Source: a bacterium
GTDB lineage: Bacteria; SAR324; XYD2-FULL-50-16
NCBI GenBank assembly: GCA_018829445.1
Contig: JAHJTV010000019.1
Location: 1 to 64,000, forward strand
DNA: 64,000 nucleotides
Reading direction: 5' to 3'
Shown here: one piece after another, positions 26,308-35,013 of the stretch
How positions within the stretch are numbered: the first letter of the stretch is position 1
How the letters are laid out: each line of letters opens with the position of its first letter
Position numbers and translations under genes: made by a program
The notes under the pieces: generated by a model
The model's input: the letters and a program-made list of their open reading frames with translations, nothing else
Database searches by the model: none
Told to the model about the DNA's origin: nothing

Positions 26308-27351
26308 ATGATAAAATTCCGTTGTATTACTTTAATTTTAATTATAATCATGATTCAAAGTTGTTCCGCCCAATCAAAAAATAATAGTCCGATACATCAC
26401 CGGGGAGACCGGTTTGTGAACCTTTACCCCTTTAAGGAGCTCGGTTTTTTCGATCTTCTGAAGTGGCGCTGGCAAAGAAGTGATAAAAACATCCCCCAGG
26501 TTGACTCCTACCACTTTCCATTGGCGCACAATGATCCGGAATTTCTTCGGCGGAATAGGACAGAAAACACGGTAACCTGGATTGGGCATTCAACTCTGCT
26601 TATTCAGGTGAACGGTGTCAATATTCTCACTGATCCCCACTTTTCAGAACGGGCATCGCCCTTACAATGGATAGGTCCAAAACGTGCCGTTCAACCGGGA
26701 TTAAAGATGGAAGATCTTCCGGATTTAGACCTGATATTGATTTCACATAATCATTACGATCATCTGGACAGTGGCAGTATTTCCCGGTTAAAACAGCTGC
26801 AGAACGAGATCGCCCCCACCTTTGCCGTTCCCCTGAAATTAAAAAAATGGTTTGCCGATAAAGGGATCAAAAATGTTTTAGAATTGGATTGGTGGCAATT
26901 CGAAAAGACTGTGAACTTCGAGATAATTGCGGTTCCAATGCAACACTGGAGTAAACGAAACCCGTTTGCAAACAATGATACTCTCTGGGCTGGGTGGGTA
27001 GTTAAGATAAAAGAGTTTAAATTTTTTTTCCTGGGTGACACCGGTTATACCCCCTTGTTTAAAGAGATAGGAAAGCGGTTGGGGCCGTTTGACCTGTGCG
27101 CGATTCCCATTGGTGCGTATGAACCGAGGTGGTTTATGAAAAATCAGCATATATCACCCGAAGAATCGCTTCTCATCCACAAAGACGCCAATTGTAAACG
27201 TTCAATCGGAATTCACTGGGGAACCTTTGTTTTAACCGATGAACCGCTGGATGAACCACCTCGCATCATCGCCGAACTGAAACCGGAAATGGGAATTGCT
27301 GACGACGAATTTATTGTGCTGCAGCATGGAGAGACAATGATATTAGAGTAA
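26308..27351 (+). CDS. NAPE-PLD-like metallo-beta-lactamase-fold lipoprotein
   Basis: From the ATG at 26308 the protein starts with a lipoprotein signal (MIKFRCITLILIIIMIQSC; lipidated Cys19), so it is probably membrane-anchored outside the cytosol. An upstream in-frame ATG (26170) would hide this signal and is rejected. The metal site is complete: HNHYDH (His147, His149, Asp151, His152), His213 in MQHWSKR, Asp244 in GDTGY, and His303 in GIHWGTF. The stretch IPIGAYEPRWFM then QHISPEE is the hallmark of N-acyl-phosphatidylethanolamine phospholipase D relatives. It probably cleaves a phospholipid or related ester. Confidence 0.85.
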   Translation: MIKFRCITLILIIIMIQSCSAQSKNNSPIHHRGDRFVNLYPFKELGFFDLLKWRWQRSDKNIPQVDSYHFPLAHNDPEFLRRNRTENTVTWIGHSTLLIQVNGVNILTDPHFSERASPLQWIGPKRAVQPGLKMEDLPDLDLILISHNHYDHLDSGSISRLKQLQNEIAPTFAVPLKLKKWFADKGIKNVLELDWWQFEKTVNFEIIAVPMQHWSKRNPFANNDTLWAGWVVKIKEFKFFFLGDTGYTPLFKEIGKRLGPFDLCAIPIGAYEPRWFMKNQHISPEESLLIHKDANCKRSIGIHWGTFVLTDEPLDEPPRIIAELKPEMGIADDEFIVLQHGETMILE

Positions 27352-27527
27352 CACTGCAATCAGCTCAATTCTGCTTTAATCATGGGTCTATGTTTTTCCA
27401 GTTTATTTTCTTGAGAAAATCTGGTTCTCTGGTCCAGGTTAAGTTCAAAAACTATGCTGGTATCTGTCAACCGTGTTCATGAACGTGAATGAATAGACAA
27501 ACTCCACTATTTTTTCGTGTACGATCA

Positions 27528-27559
27528 CGTTTATGTTCACGAGCACGTTAACATAAACG
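27528..27559. other. Hairpin with CGTG-rich surroundings
   Basis: CGTTTATGTT and AACATAAACG form a perfect 10-bp stem around a 12-base loop just downstream of the phosphate transporter stop. The flanks (27470-27530) repeat GTTCATGAACGTG and CGTGTACGATCACG. On the minus strand no T-run follows, so it is not a classical terminator. Confidence 0.55.
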
Positions 27560-27567
27560 ATTTTTGT

Positions 27568-28626
27568 TTAAGGAAGATAGACCGTGTTTTGAAATACATT
27601 CTGCATAAAAAACAGGGCGACGAAAGATATAACGGCCGCGATGATCGGGGTGGCTATCCATCCCAGGCTAATCTTTCCCAATACTCCGTAATTAACGTTT
27701 TTTGCACCTTTGGCCAGGCCGATTCCGATAATTGCACCTACAACCGCTTGAGAACTGGACACTGGAACCAGTGGAATAGGAGGTAACCCAACGGATATCA
27801 TCCAATTGGCCAAACCCTTTGAGGCAAAAAGAAACAACACCAGGGAGCTGGCCAGAATAACGATCAGGGCGGTGATCGGTGACAATTTAAAAATGCCGGA
27901 GCCGACGGTTGACATCACCCGCCTGGAATAGGTGAAAACTCCGATTGAGATGGCCATGCCCCCTAATAGAAACAGTTGTTGGGCACTGCTAAAACAAAAA
28001 AAACCTCCAATATTAAAATCCCTGAAGGGAGATGATGGGACAAAAACACCCATAACATTGGCAATATTATTGGCTCCCAGACTGTAAGAACCGAAAGCCC
28101 CAACCAGAACAAGTCCGAAACGGGTATAAGAGTCGATTTTAAGGAGATGGATTTTGGTTCGCTTTAAAAACTGACGCGTTAACAGGTAGATGATCAATGC
28201 GAATGCCATTGCCAATAGTGGGCAGATGAGCCATGTTCCTGCTATTTTTGTAAAAACACTAACATCAGTGGGATGACCGGAGAAGAGGTTCCACCCGATA
28301 ATCGCCCCTACAATGGCTTGAGAGGTTGAAACCGGCAACGATGCTTTGGTCATCATTAAAACGGTAATGGCGGAAGATAAGGCAACGGTAAAAGCCCCTG
28401 CCAGTGAGTTAATCGCTCCAAGTTTCCCCAGGGTATGGGTCGCCCCTGCGCCACTGAATACTGCTCCGGCAATGACAAAAATACTGCAGATTAGGGCTGC
28501 GTATGAAAACTTAATCATTCGTGATCCTACCGCCGTACCAAAAACATTGGCAGCATCGTTCGCTCCCAGGGACCAGCCAAGAAACAGACCACTGGACAGA
28601 AAAAACAGTATTACGGTGGTGCTCAT
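27568..28626 (-). CDS. pit: PiT-family inorganic phosphate transporter
   Basis: This inner-membrane H+- or Na+-coupled phosphate carrier has 352 aa and about ten helices. The inverted-repeat signature of the family occurs twice: SLGANDAANVFGTAVG near the N-terminus and SLGANNIANVMGV near residue 185. The matching P-V-S-x-S-Q-A motifs are also duplicated (LPVSTSQAIVGAIIGW and VPVSSSQAVVGAIIG). The gene lies 8 bases after the DUF47 gene, and the two form the common pit accessory pair. It is shorter than E. coli PitA, as usual for this DUF47-linked type. Confidence 0.93.
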   Translation of the reverse strand: MSTTVILFFLSSGLFLGWSLGANDAANVFGTAVGSRMIKFSYAALICSIFVIAGAVFSGAGATHTLGKLGAINSLAGAFTVALSSAITVLMMTKASLPVSTSQAIVGAIIGWNLFSGHPTDVSVFTKIAGTWLICPLLAMAFALIIYLLTRQFLKRTKIHLLKIDSYTRFGLVLVGAFGSYSLGANNIANVMGVFVPSSPFRDFNIGGFFCFSSAQQLFLLGGMAISIGVFTYSRRVMSTVGSGIFKLSPITALIVILASSLVLFLFASKGLANWMISVGLPPIPLVPVSSSQAVVGAIIGIGLAKGAKNVNYGVLGKISLGWIATPIIAAVISFVALFFMQNVFQNTVYLP

Positions 28627-28634
28627 AGGTGTTT

Positions 28635-29282
28635 TCAGGCTTCGCGTTTTATAACAAATACGGATAAGCGATCGCAGACATACTCGGCTGCATCGCTCAA
28701 CAATGCCATCTTTTCAGCAAAATAACGGATGTGAACCTTCTTACTGAATTTTATGATCTCGTCCTTTTTAAATACCGATCTTTTAATTCTTTCTTCCACT
28801 TCATCGACCTCATGTTCATAGAAGAACACACGGTTGATATGATCATTGACAGAGCTAATATCAGTAAAATAGGCGTTGCAGGCGGAGACCAGTGATTCAA
28901 CAGCCTTTACTGAATATTCAGCCATCTTGTTAAAATCATCTTTCAGTGACTCCGGAATTTCGGGTGTTTCTATTGAAATGCTTTGCAGAATTTTGAAGCT
29001 GACATCAACCACATCATCAAGGGTTTCCAGAAGGGCAAGCACATCACCTCTGGAATCAGGGATCAGCAGATGGGCATACAATTTGTGTTTAATATCTCTT
29101 CTCAATCGATCGGCTTCATTCTCAATTTTCTTTATTTGAATAACCCGCTTCTCAAAGAGATCAGATTCTCCCCTCATATATTCTTTAATTGCTTCATAAA
29201 AAACCAGCCCTGAATCATGAACTGTATTGAGATATACATCTATCTCTCCAATTAGCTCCTTTGATTTCCCGAATATATTCAT
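28635..29282 (-). CDS. DUF47/PhoU-like phosphate transport regulator
   Basis: This cytosolic all-helical protein of 215 aa belongs to the DUF47 (PhoU-like) family. The pattern E-x-x-A-D-x-x-R-R-D-I near residue 55 and LETLDDVVDVSF near residue 85 are the repeated acidic motifs that bind metal clusters in PhoU relatives. It is encoded directly upstream of the PiT transporter, with which it is known to cooperate in several bacteria. No Pho-box-like repeat is visible upstream. Confidence 0.9.
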   Translation of the reverse strand: MNIFGKSKELIGEIDVYLNTVHDSGLVFYEAIKEYMRGESDLFEKRVIQIKKIENEADRLRRDIKHKLYAHLLIPDSRGDVLALLETLDDVVDVSFKILQSISIETPEIPESLKDDFNKMAEYSVKAVESLVSACNAYFTDISSVNDHINRVFFYEHEVDEVEERIKRSVFKKDEIIKFSKKVHIRYFAEKMALLSDAAEYVCDRLSVFVIKREA

Positions 29283-29670
29283 TTCTTCAACTCCATTCTA
29301 CAATAGTGGCGCCTCTTAAATGTTTTACATTAAGTTGAAATACCGATGGATTTTGAGAGGAGACCTTCAGATTTCCGCATAAGCCTACGGTATCATATCC
29401 CATTTATCAAGGCGAAAATGTCACCCGCACACCCATAATTCAACCAAAAACGTCCTTTTTTATAAAAAAAGAGGACAAATAACCTGTCTCCTGCCCAGAA
29501 AGAGAAAACATATTTTTTAGAGATTATAGGAAATCACCGAACCGAAGATGAGGCGGTGGTATTGAGAAGTTGGATTTTTGATGTAAAGGAACACAGTGAA
29601 TTTGCTGCAATTATCCTGTTCGCAAGAAAAACTTGTGAATAGAGATTATCAAGAAAATAGAGGAGGCAAA
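29283..29670. other. Divergent spacer with a T/A-rich hairpin
   Basis: The spacer separates the leftward phosphate operon and the rightward peptidase locus. GTCCT (29452-29456) and AGGAC (29472-29476) bracket a T6/A7 self-complementary centre, giving a strong hairpin. It might insulate the two units; no promoter stands out. Confidence 0.4.
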
Positions 29671-30687
29671 ATGAGCAGAGCTGAAAAAATTCATGAGGAA
29701 GCCATTATTATCGACGCTACCTGTCCACTGGCTGTACTGGATCAGTATCATGATAATTACAGGGCTGGTGGCGTCACCGTAGTAGCCGCTACCGTTGGTT
29801 ATGGAGTTGGAGACATTGGCAATATAAACTTCACCGTACGCAACCTGGGAAACTGGTACAAACGGTTCAGGGAAAATCCTGATAAACTCCATTTTGTGAA
29901 GTCCGTTAATGATATTTTTCAAGCAAAAAAAGAGGGAAAGCTGGGAGTGATCTTTCATTTCCAAGGCAGCGCTCCTTTTGAGGATGACATAAATATGGTC
30001 GAAGTGTATCACCGCCTGGGAGTTCGGATGTGCCAATTGTGTTATAATGCCAAGGATCTGGTGGGTTGCGGGTGTGCTGTCGAAGAAGATACGGGGTTAA
30101 CCGAATATGGGGCAAAAATCATTGGTGAGATGAATCGTCTGGGAATAGTGGTTGATTGTGCCCACACCGGTTATAAAACAACCATGGATGCCATCGAGGC
30201 TTCCACCAGTCCGGTCATTATCTCCCACGGCAATGCTAAAGCCATCTGCAACAATCGTCGTAATCTGGAAGATGAATTAATACAAGCCATAGCCAGGAAA
30301 GGAGGTGTTGTCGGTTTTAACGGTTTTCCAGGATTTGTGGCGGACAAACCCCGACCTACACTTGATGATATGCTGGATCACGTGGATTACATGGCAAAAC
30401 TGGTAGGACCCGAAAATATAAGTGTCGGCATTGATTATTATGAATATCAGGCGGGTGTGGTGGATGATGACACAGCTAATCTTATTTATAACTATCTGCT
30501 TGAATCCGGTTCCTGGAATACTACGGATTACCCTGCACCACCCTGGTATTACCCCGAAGGACTGGAAATGCCGGAAAAGCTTGTCAACCTTACCATAGGA
30601 CTTTACAAACGCGGCTATTCGGAGGATGAAATCAAAGGGATTCTGGGGCTCAATATCATTCGGGTTTTTAGAAAAATCTGGAAATAA
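29671..30687 (+). CDS. M19 (renal dipeptidase)-like protein with altered metal site
   Basis: The ATG at 29671 behind GAGGAGG is the true start; the frame is open 25 codons further upstream. The 338-aa protein has the M19 TIM-barrel pattern, with VDCAHTGYKTTMDAI (His165), PVIISHGNAKAI (His186) and NRRNLEDELIQAIARKGGVVG. However, the N-terminal metal pair H-x-D is replaced by IIDATCP (residues 13-19), and the bridging Glu position reads FHFQGS (Gln98). The canonical binuclear site therefore looks incomplete. It may be a divergent dipeptidase-family hydrolase or a non-peptidase. It heads a co-directional group with an MFS carrier, an AraC-type regulator and proline racemase. Confidence 0.8.
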   Translation: MSRAEKIHEEAIIIDATCPLAVLDQYHDNYRAGGVTVVAATVGYGVGDIGNINFTVRNLGNWYKRFRENPDKLHFVKSVNDIFQAKKEGKLGVIFHFQGSAPFEDDINMVEVYHRLGVRMCQLCYNAKDLVGCGCAVEEDTGLTEYGAKIIGEMNRLGIVVDCAHTGYKTTMDAIEASTSPVIISHGNAKAICNNRRNLEDELIQAIARKGGVVGFNGFPGFVADKPRPTLDDMLDHVDYMAKLVGPENISVGIDYYEYQAGVVDDDTANLIYNYLLESGSWNTTDYPAPPWYYPEGLEMPEKLVNLTIGLYKRGYSEDEIKGILGLNIIRVFRKIWK

Positions 30688-30708
30688 CAACCAATTAAAA
30701 GGCATTTG

Positions 30709-31986
30709 ATGACAGATCGCGCCTCACAATTAACCAAAAAACAGGCCGTATACGGACTGACAATATTGGCACTGATAAATTCAGTGAATTACATGGATCG
30801 GAATGTGGTTACCATTCTCTTTCCGTTAATCAAAAAAGACCTCCTGCTGACCGATACCCAACTGGGACTGATTGGCGGATTGGCATTTACATTAGTTTAT
30901 GCTTTGGCAGCCGTGCCCATTGGTTGGGCGACGGACCGTTTTAACCGAAAGGTTGTACTCTCCTCCGGCATTTTTGTATGGAGTTCCGCCACCTTTTTAT
31001 CCGGAACCGCCGGAAGTTTCGCCACCTTTTTTGCTGCCCGCTCCTTAACTGCCACCGGTGAAGCGTCATGTCATCCTTGCGGTGTTTCCCTGATCAGCGA
31101 TTACTTTGATTCCAAAGTGAGAACCACTGCCATCGCTCTTTTTCAGATGGGAATCCCGCTGGGAGCAGGCCTCGGGATTGTGTTAGGGGGAATTCTGGCA
31201 ACAGCCTATGGTTGGCGCAACACTTTTTTTATCTACGCTGTTCCGGGAATAATCCTGATCCCTTTTATTCTGATGATGAAAGAGCCAAAAAGAGGGGCAA
31301 TGGAAAAGGGCTCCAAAACCGTATCTCCTCTGAAAAAAGGAGATTTTATATCCGGAGTTCGACGGATTTTGTCTGACAGAAGCCTCCTCCTGCAATATTC
31401 GGCAGCCCTGTTTGGTCAATTCGGGGTAACATCCTTTTCCGTCTGGATGCCGACCTTTCTGTACCGGGTGCGAGGATTCGACGTTAATGAAGCAGGCAAG
31501 ATCATGGGGATTGCATTTCTTATTGGCGGCATTGTCGGAACCCTTGGCGGAGCTACCCTGGCTGATCGCTGGTTTAGAACCGATAAAACCGCCCGGATCA
31601 AAGTGCAAATACTGGCGGTAGCATTGGGAATACCTTGTCTAATGTGTGCTCTGCTCATTGACTCAAGGGCGGTTCTGATTCCCGCTGTTTTTGCCGGTTC
31701 TATTTTCGCCATGGCCGGCTATCCGATCTGTTCCGCTATCCTGGTTGATCTTTTAAATCCGAGGGATCGCGGAGTCGGTATGGCATTTTTGCTAATCGTT
31801 CAAAACGGAATCGGATTAACGCTGGCATCATTATCAGTAGGCGCTATCAGCGATTTAACGGGGTCACTACTCTATGGTCTCTTTCTGGCTCCTGTTTCCA
31901 TGGCAATAGTAATCATACTGAGCCTGATGCTCAAAAGCCGTTTTCTTGCCAGTTATGAAGCCGTCGGCGCATTACAGATGAATTAA
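30709..31986 (+). CDS. MFS transporter (Spinster/ACS-like)
   Basis: This 12-helix inner-membrane carrier of about 425 aa has MFS signatures: NYMDRNVVTILFPLI in helix 1, GWATDRFNRKVVL in the loop between helices 2 and 3, and LADRWFRTDKTAR for the second half. The ATG at 30709 is preferred over the TTG one codon before. Only 21 bases separate it from the M19-like gene, so they are cotranscribed. Neighbours suggest a substrate such as a small peptide, proline derivative or organic acid, but sequence alone does not show it. Confidence 0.9.
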   Translation: MTDRASQLTKKQAVYGLTILALINSVNYMDRNVVTILFPLIKKDLLLTDTQLGLIGGLAFTLVYALAAVPIGWATDRFNRKVVLSSGIFVWSSATFLSGTAGSFATFFAARSLTATGEASCHPCGVSLISDYFDSKVRTTAIALFQMGIPLGAGLGIVLGGILATAYGWRNTFFIYAVPGIILIPFILMMKEPKRGAMEKGSKTVSPLKKGDFISGVRRILSDRSLLLQYSAALFGQFGVTSFSVWMPTFLYRVRGFDVNEAGKIMGIAFLIGGIVGTLGGATLADRWFRTDKTARIKVQILAVALGIPCLMCALLIDSRAVLIPAVFAGSIFAMAGYPICSAILVDLLNPRDRGVGMAFLLIVQNGIGLTLASLSVGAISDLTGSLLYGLFLAPVSMAIVIILSLMLKSRFLASYEAVGALQMN

Positions 31987-32043
31987 CGCTTGCCGCTGTA
32001 ATGATATTCTTTTCAACCTTTTATTCAAAATAGGAGAAGGACA

Positions 32044-32442
32044 ATGACTTTATCACGCTTGCTTAAACTTCAGTGGATCTATATCATTCTAGGTGTTGGT
32101 TATAATATTGTCAGTTATTTTGTTGTTATGTCGGGTGGGCAACAGCTTTCGACCACCATGCCGTTAAAAGGCGGTCCGGCCATGCTGCTGTACGGAGTTT
32201 TCCTGCTGGCTGCTTATACAGATCGCATCATCCTTTATCGGATTTTGATGACGGTCGCTGTCTTTTTCTACGGCTGGGGCGGAATTGTTGTTCATTTAAT
32301 CAACTATTCCCAAGACCCCTCTCTTTACGCATCATTCGCAGCCTGGATCATCGCAGTGGGAATCAATGTCTACGGCTTGGGACTGAGTCTGGTGGCTATT
32401 ACGGGAAAATTTGAAAATGACAGGCTTTCGACAACGGGTTAG
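32044..32442 (+). CDS. Small four-helix membrane protein
   Basis: This unrecognised 132-aa inner-membrane protein has four hydrophobic segments (about residues 8-30, 45-60, 65-85 and 95-120). The start is well supported by AGGAGAAGGAC. It lies between the MFS carrier and the AraC-type regulator with short gaps (57 and 18 bases), so it belongs to the same operon. It could be an accessory or sensing partner of the membrane-anchored regulator; nothing in its sequence proves that. Confidence 0.75.
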   Translation: MTLSRLLKLQWIYIILGVGYNIVSYFVVMSGGQQLSTTMPLKGGPAMLLYGVFLLAAYTDRIILYRILMTVAVFFYGWGGIVVHLINYSQDPSLYASFAAWIIAVGINVYGLGLSLVAITGKFENDRLSTTG

Positions 32443-32460
32443 TTCTTTTTAGGAGAGTGC

Positions 32461-33570
32461 GTGAACGCAAGTGAAACCGGCAGATACCTGATTGCCGGGC
32501 TTATCATTTTCGGAGGAGGGTTAGCCTGGGTTTTAGCGCTGGGACAGCTTTTTCTGGAATATCGAAACAGGAACAATTACATTATTGCCGGATATTTCTT
32601 TCTTCTCGGGATATGGCAGACCTTGGGAGGATTGGTTTACCTGGGCGCGGATCAGCACTTGCCCTTTAATGTCTTTGTAATCAGCGTTCCCTGCTTTTTC
32701 CTCTCCGTACCTCTGCTCTATTTGTATTTTCGCTGTATTATCGATAATCAGTACCAGATAACACGAAAACACCTGATCCATTTTCTTCTACCGGTTGTTT
32801 CCGTTTTTCTGCTGATACCATCGGCCTTTCAGAAGATTAATCTCTACAGGGTGATGAATTTTTTTGAGTACTCCGATTACCGATTTAATGAAATCGCGGT
32901 GAGCTTTATAATGTATTTTGCCATGTTTTTATACCTGGGTTATCTGTTCTTACTGATCAGGGATATACAAAAACTGCTCACTGACGATAAAACCAACCAA
33001 ACTCGATATTTGCGACTACTCTATTACTGCACCCGTTTTATGTTTCTGCTAAACATTTTGTGGTTTATCGACCGGTTTTTTTCCCTGGGTTTTTCCCAGG
33101 GAACCTATCTGTTTGTCACCGTGGTTTTGATCGGCATTTATCTGCTCAGCAGTCGCTATCCCCAATTTCTGTTGATATTGAAGCTGGAAGCGGAAAACGC
33201 CAGGTATTCGAAGTCCCAGATCGAAAAACTGAACGCCGAATCAGTCATCGACAGAATCAAACAGGCCATGATTGACAATAAAGCTTTTAGAAATGAAACC
33301 ATTAATCTGAAGGATTTTGCCGCCCAACTAGCCATCACTCCTCACCAATTATCTGAAATCCTGAATAAAAAACTTGATCGTAGTTTTAATGCACTCATCA
33401 ACGAATACAGGATCAATGAAGCCAGAGAGATTCTGTTACAGAATCCAGACCGCAAAATTCTGGCAATCGCCTACGATGTTGGTTTCAACTCCCCATCCGC
33501 TTTTTACAATGCTTTTCAGAAGTTTGTCGGTAAAACACCCAGCAGATTTCGTGAGGAACACTGCAAGTAG
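32461..33570 (+). CDS. Membrane-anchored AraC-family transcription regulator
   Basis: This 369-aa protein has an N-terminal membrane domain of about seven helices (residues 8-235) and a C-terminal AraC/XylS DNA-binding domain (about 265-365). The two HTH units are visible as INLKDFAAQLAITPHQLSEI and ILAIAYDVGFNSPSAFYNAF, followed by the family end FVGKTPSRFREE. It begins with GTG after AGGAGAG. Such proteins couple a membrane-sensed signal directly to DNA binding. Being inside the locus, it probably controls the peptidase-carrier-racemase genes around it. Confidence 0.9.
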   Translation: MNASETGRYLIAGLIIFGGGLAWVLALGQLFLEYRNRNNYIIAGYFFLLGIWQTLGGLVYLGADQHLPFNVFVISVPCFFLSVPLLYLYFRCIIDNQYQITRKHLIHFLLPVVSVFLLIPSAFQKINLYRVMNFFEYSDYRFNEIAVSFIMYFAMFLYLGYLFLLIRDIQKLLTDDKTNQTRYLRLLYYCTRFMFLLNILWFIDRFFSLGFSQGTYLFVTVVLIGIYLLSSRYPQFLLILKLEAENARYSKSQIEKLNAESVIDRIKQAMIDNKAFRNETINLKDFAAQLAITPHQLSEILNKKLDRSFNALINEYRINEAREILLQNPDRKILAIAYDVGFNSPSAFYNAFQKFVGKTPSRFREEHCK

Positions 33571-33796
33571 CCTTTCCGGTTTTCCCCACTCAAATCCCGT
33601 CTCTATTTGAGCATTTTAGCATATAGTTTCTGCAGCAACCGCCACTTTACACCGGAAATATTCACAAAAAAAGCTCCCGACTTATCAATCAGGAAGATAG
33701 AATCACTCCTTCAGCTGATGATTTTTGTAGAAAACAGGTTTTGATCATGTTTCGTGTTTATAAAAACAAATTGCATCGGCTTGAACTGAAGGGAAG

Positions 33797-34801
33797 ATGG
33801 AAACAAAAAAGCATATTTTCGCAGTGGATTCTCATACCATGGGAGAGCCGACCCGAGTTGTCATAGGAGGGATTGGATCTATTCCCGGACAGTCCATGGC
33901 TGATAAACGCGATTATGCTTCCCGGAAACTGGATTATATTCGAACAGCTTTAATGCATGAGCCTCGTGGACACAGAGACATGTTTGGATCAATAATTCTG
34001 GACCCGACTGATGCAAATGCAGACCTGGGTATCATCTTTATGGACGGCGGAGGGTATCTGGATATGTGTGGCCACGGCAGCATCGGTGCTGTGACTGTTG
34101 CTCTGGAGATGGGATTGATTAAAGCAAAAGGACCTATCACGACAATAACGTTGGAAACCCCGGCCGGCTTGGTGCAGGCTTCGGCAGTAATAAGGGATCA
34201 GGCAGTCGTCAGCGTCTCCATTAAAAATGTTCCCTCTTTTTTATTCCAGCGTGCCGTACCGGTAACCATCCCAAATCATGGAACCGTTTATGCGGATATC
34301 GCCTTTGGCGGAAACTTTTTTGCCCTGGTCGATGCTGCCGCGGTTGGATTAAAAATAGAATCGGTTAATGCAGATAGACTATCAACCCTGGGTATGCAGA
34401 TACTGGCAATCCTCAAAGAGAAGGTGGAAATCATCCATCCGCTTTCAAAAAAGCAACAAAACGTCAACCTGGTGGAGTTTTGCGGTCCCGCTACCGTAAA
34501 AGGGGCCCATTCCCGAAACGTCGTTGTTTTCGGAAATGGTCAGATCGATCGCTCTCCATGCGGAACAGGTACTTGCGCCAGAATGGCCGCGCTTCATGCC
34601 GACGGTGAATTGCAATTGGGTGAACATTTTATTCATGAGAGCATCATCGGCTCCACCTTCCAGGGAAAACTTCTGGAAGAGAGGCAATTGGGATCAATAA
34701 CAGCGGTGATACCCGAAATCACCACCCGCGCTTTCATCACCGGAATTCAACAGTTTATAATCGATCCCGCTGATCCTCTAAAACACGGTTTTCTGCTGTA
34801 A
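33797..34801 (+). CDS. Proline racemase / 4-hydroxyproline epimerase family enzyme
   Basis: This cofactor-independent racemase of 334 aa works with two catalytic Cys as acid and base. Both are present: Cys91 in LDMCGHGSIGAV and Cys255 in DRSPCGTGTCARMA. Members lacking the first Cys are dehydratases, so this one should be a true racemase or epimerase. Whether the substrate is proline or hydroxyproline cannot be read with certainty. It follows the AraC-type regulator by 226 bases, with GAAGGGAAG before the ATG, and completes an apparent imino-acid/peptide utilisation locus. Confidence 0.9.
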   Translation: METKKHIFAVDSHTMGEPTRVVIGGIGSIPGQSMADKRDYASRKLDYIRTALMHEPRGHRDMFGSIILDPTDANADLGIIFMDGGGYLDMCGHGSIGAVTVALEMGLIKAKGPITTITLETPAGLVQASAVIRDQAVVSVSIKNVPSFLFQRAVPVTIPNHGTVYADIAFGGNFFALVDAAAVGLKIESVNADRLSTLGMQILAILKEKVEIIHPLSKKQQNVNLVEFCGPATVKGAHSRNVVVFGNGQIDRSPCGTGTCARMAALHADGELQLGEHFIHESIIGSTFQGKLLEERQLGSITAVIPEITTRAFITGIQQFIIDPADPLKHGFLL

Positions 34802-35013
34802 ATAAGACATTTTTGGGGACATTCTGTACTTTTCCTGACTGCTGAATCTGCCCCTTAATACCCTGTGAAGCAAAATGACAAAACTGCAGATCAGATGTGG
34901 CAGGAGAAAATGAAATCACAAAACTGACCTTTATCGCCAAAACGATAATCGGGGAGTCTGTGCGGTAATTAGGGATAAAATGTACAAACAAAAGGAAGAC
35001 AGACTGTCGAGAT

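Noticed and set aside
27528-27559. Rho-independent terminator of the phosphate transporter operon
   Set aside because: The stem is good, but no T-run follows on the minus strand, so it is listed as a hairpin only.
29283-29400. Pho box before the phosphate operon
   Set aside because: No CTGTCA-like direct repeats at 11-bp spacing are visible.
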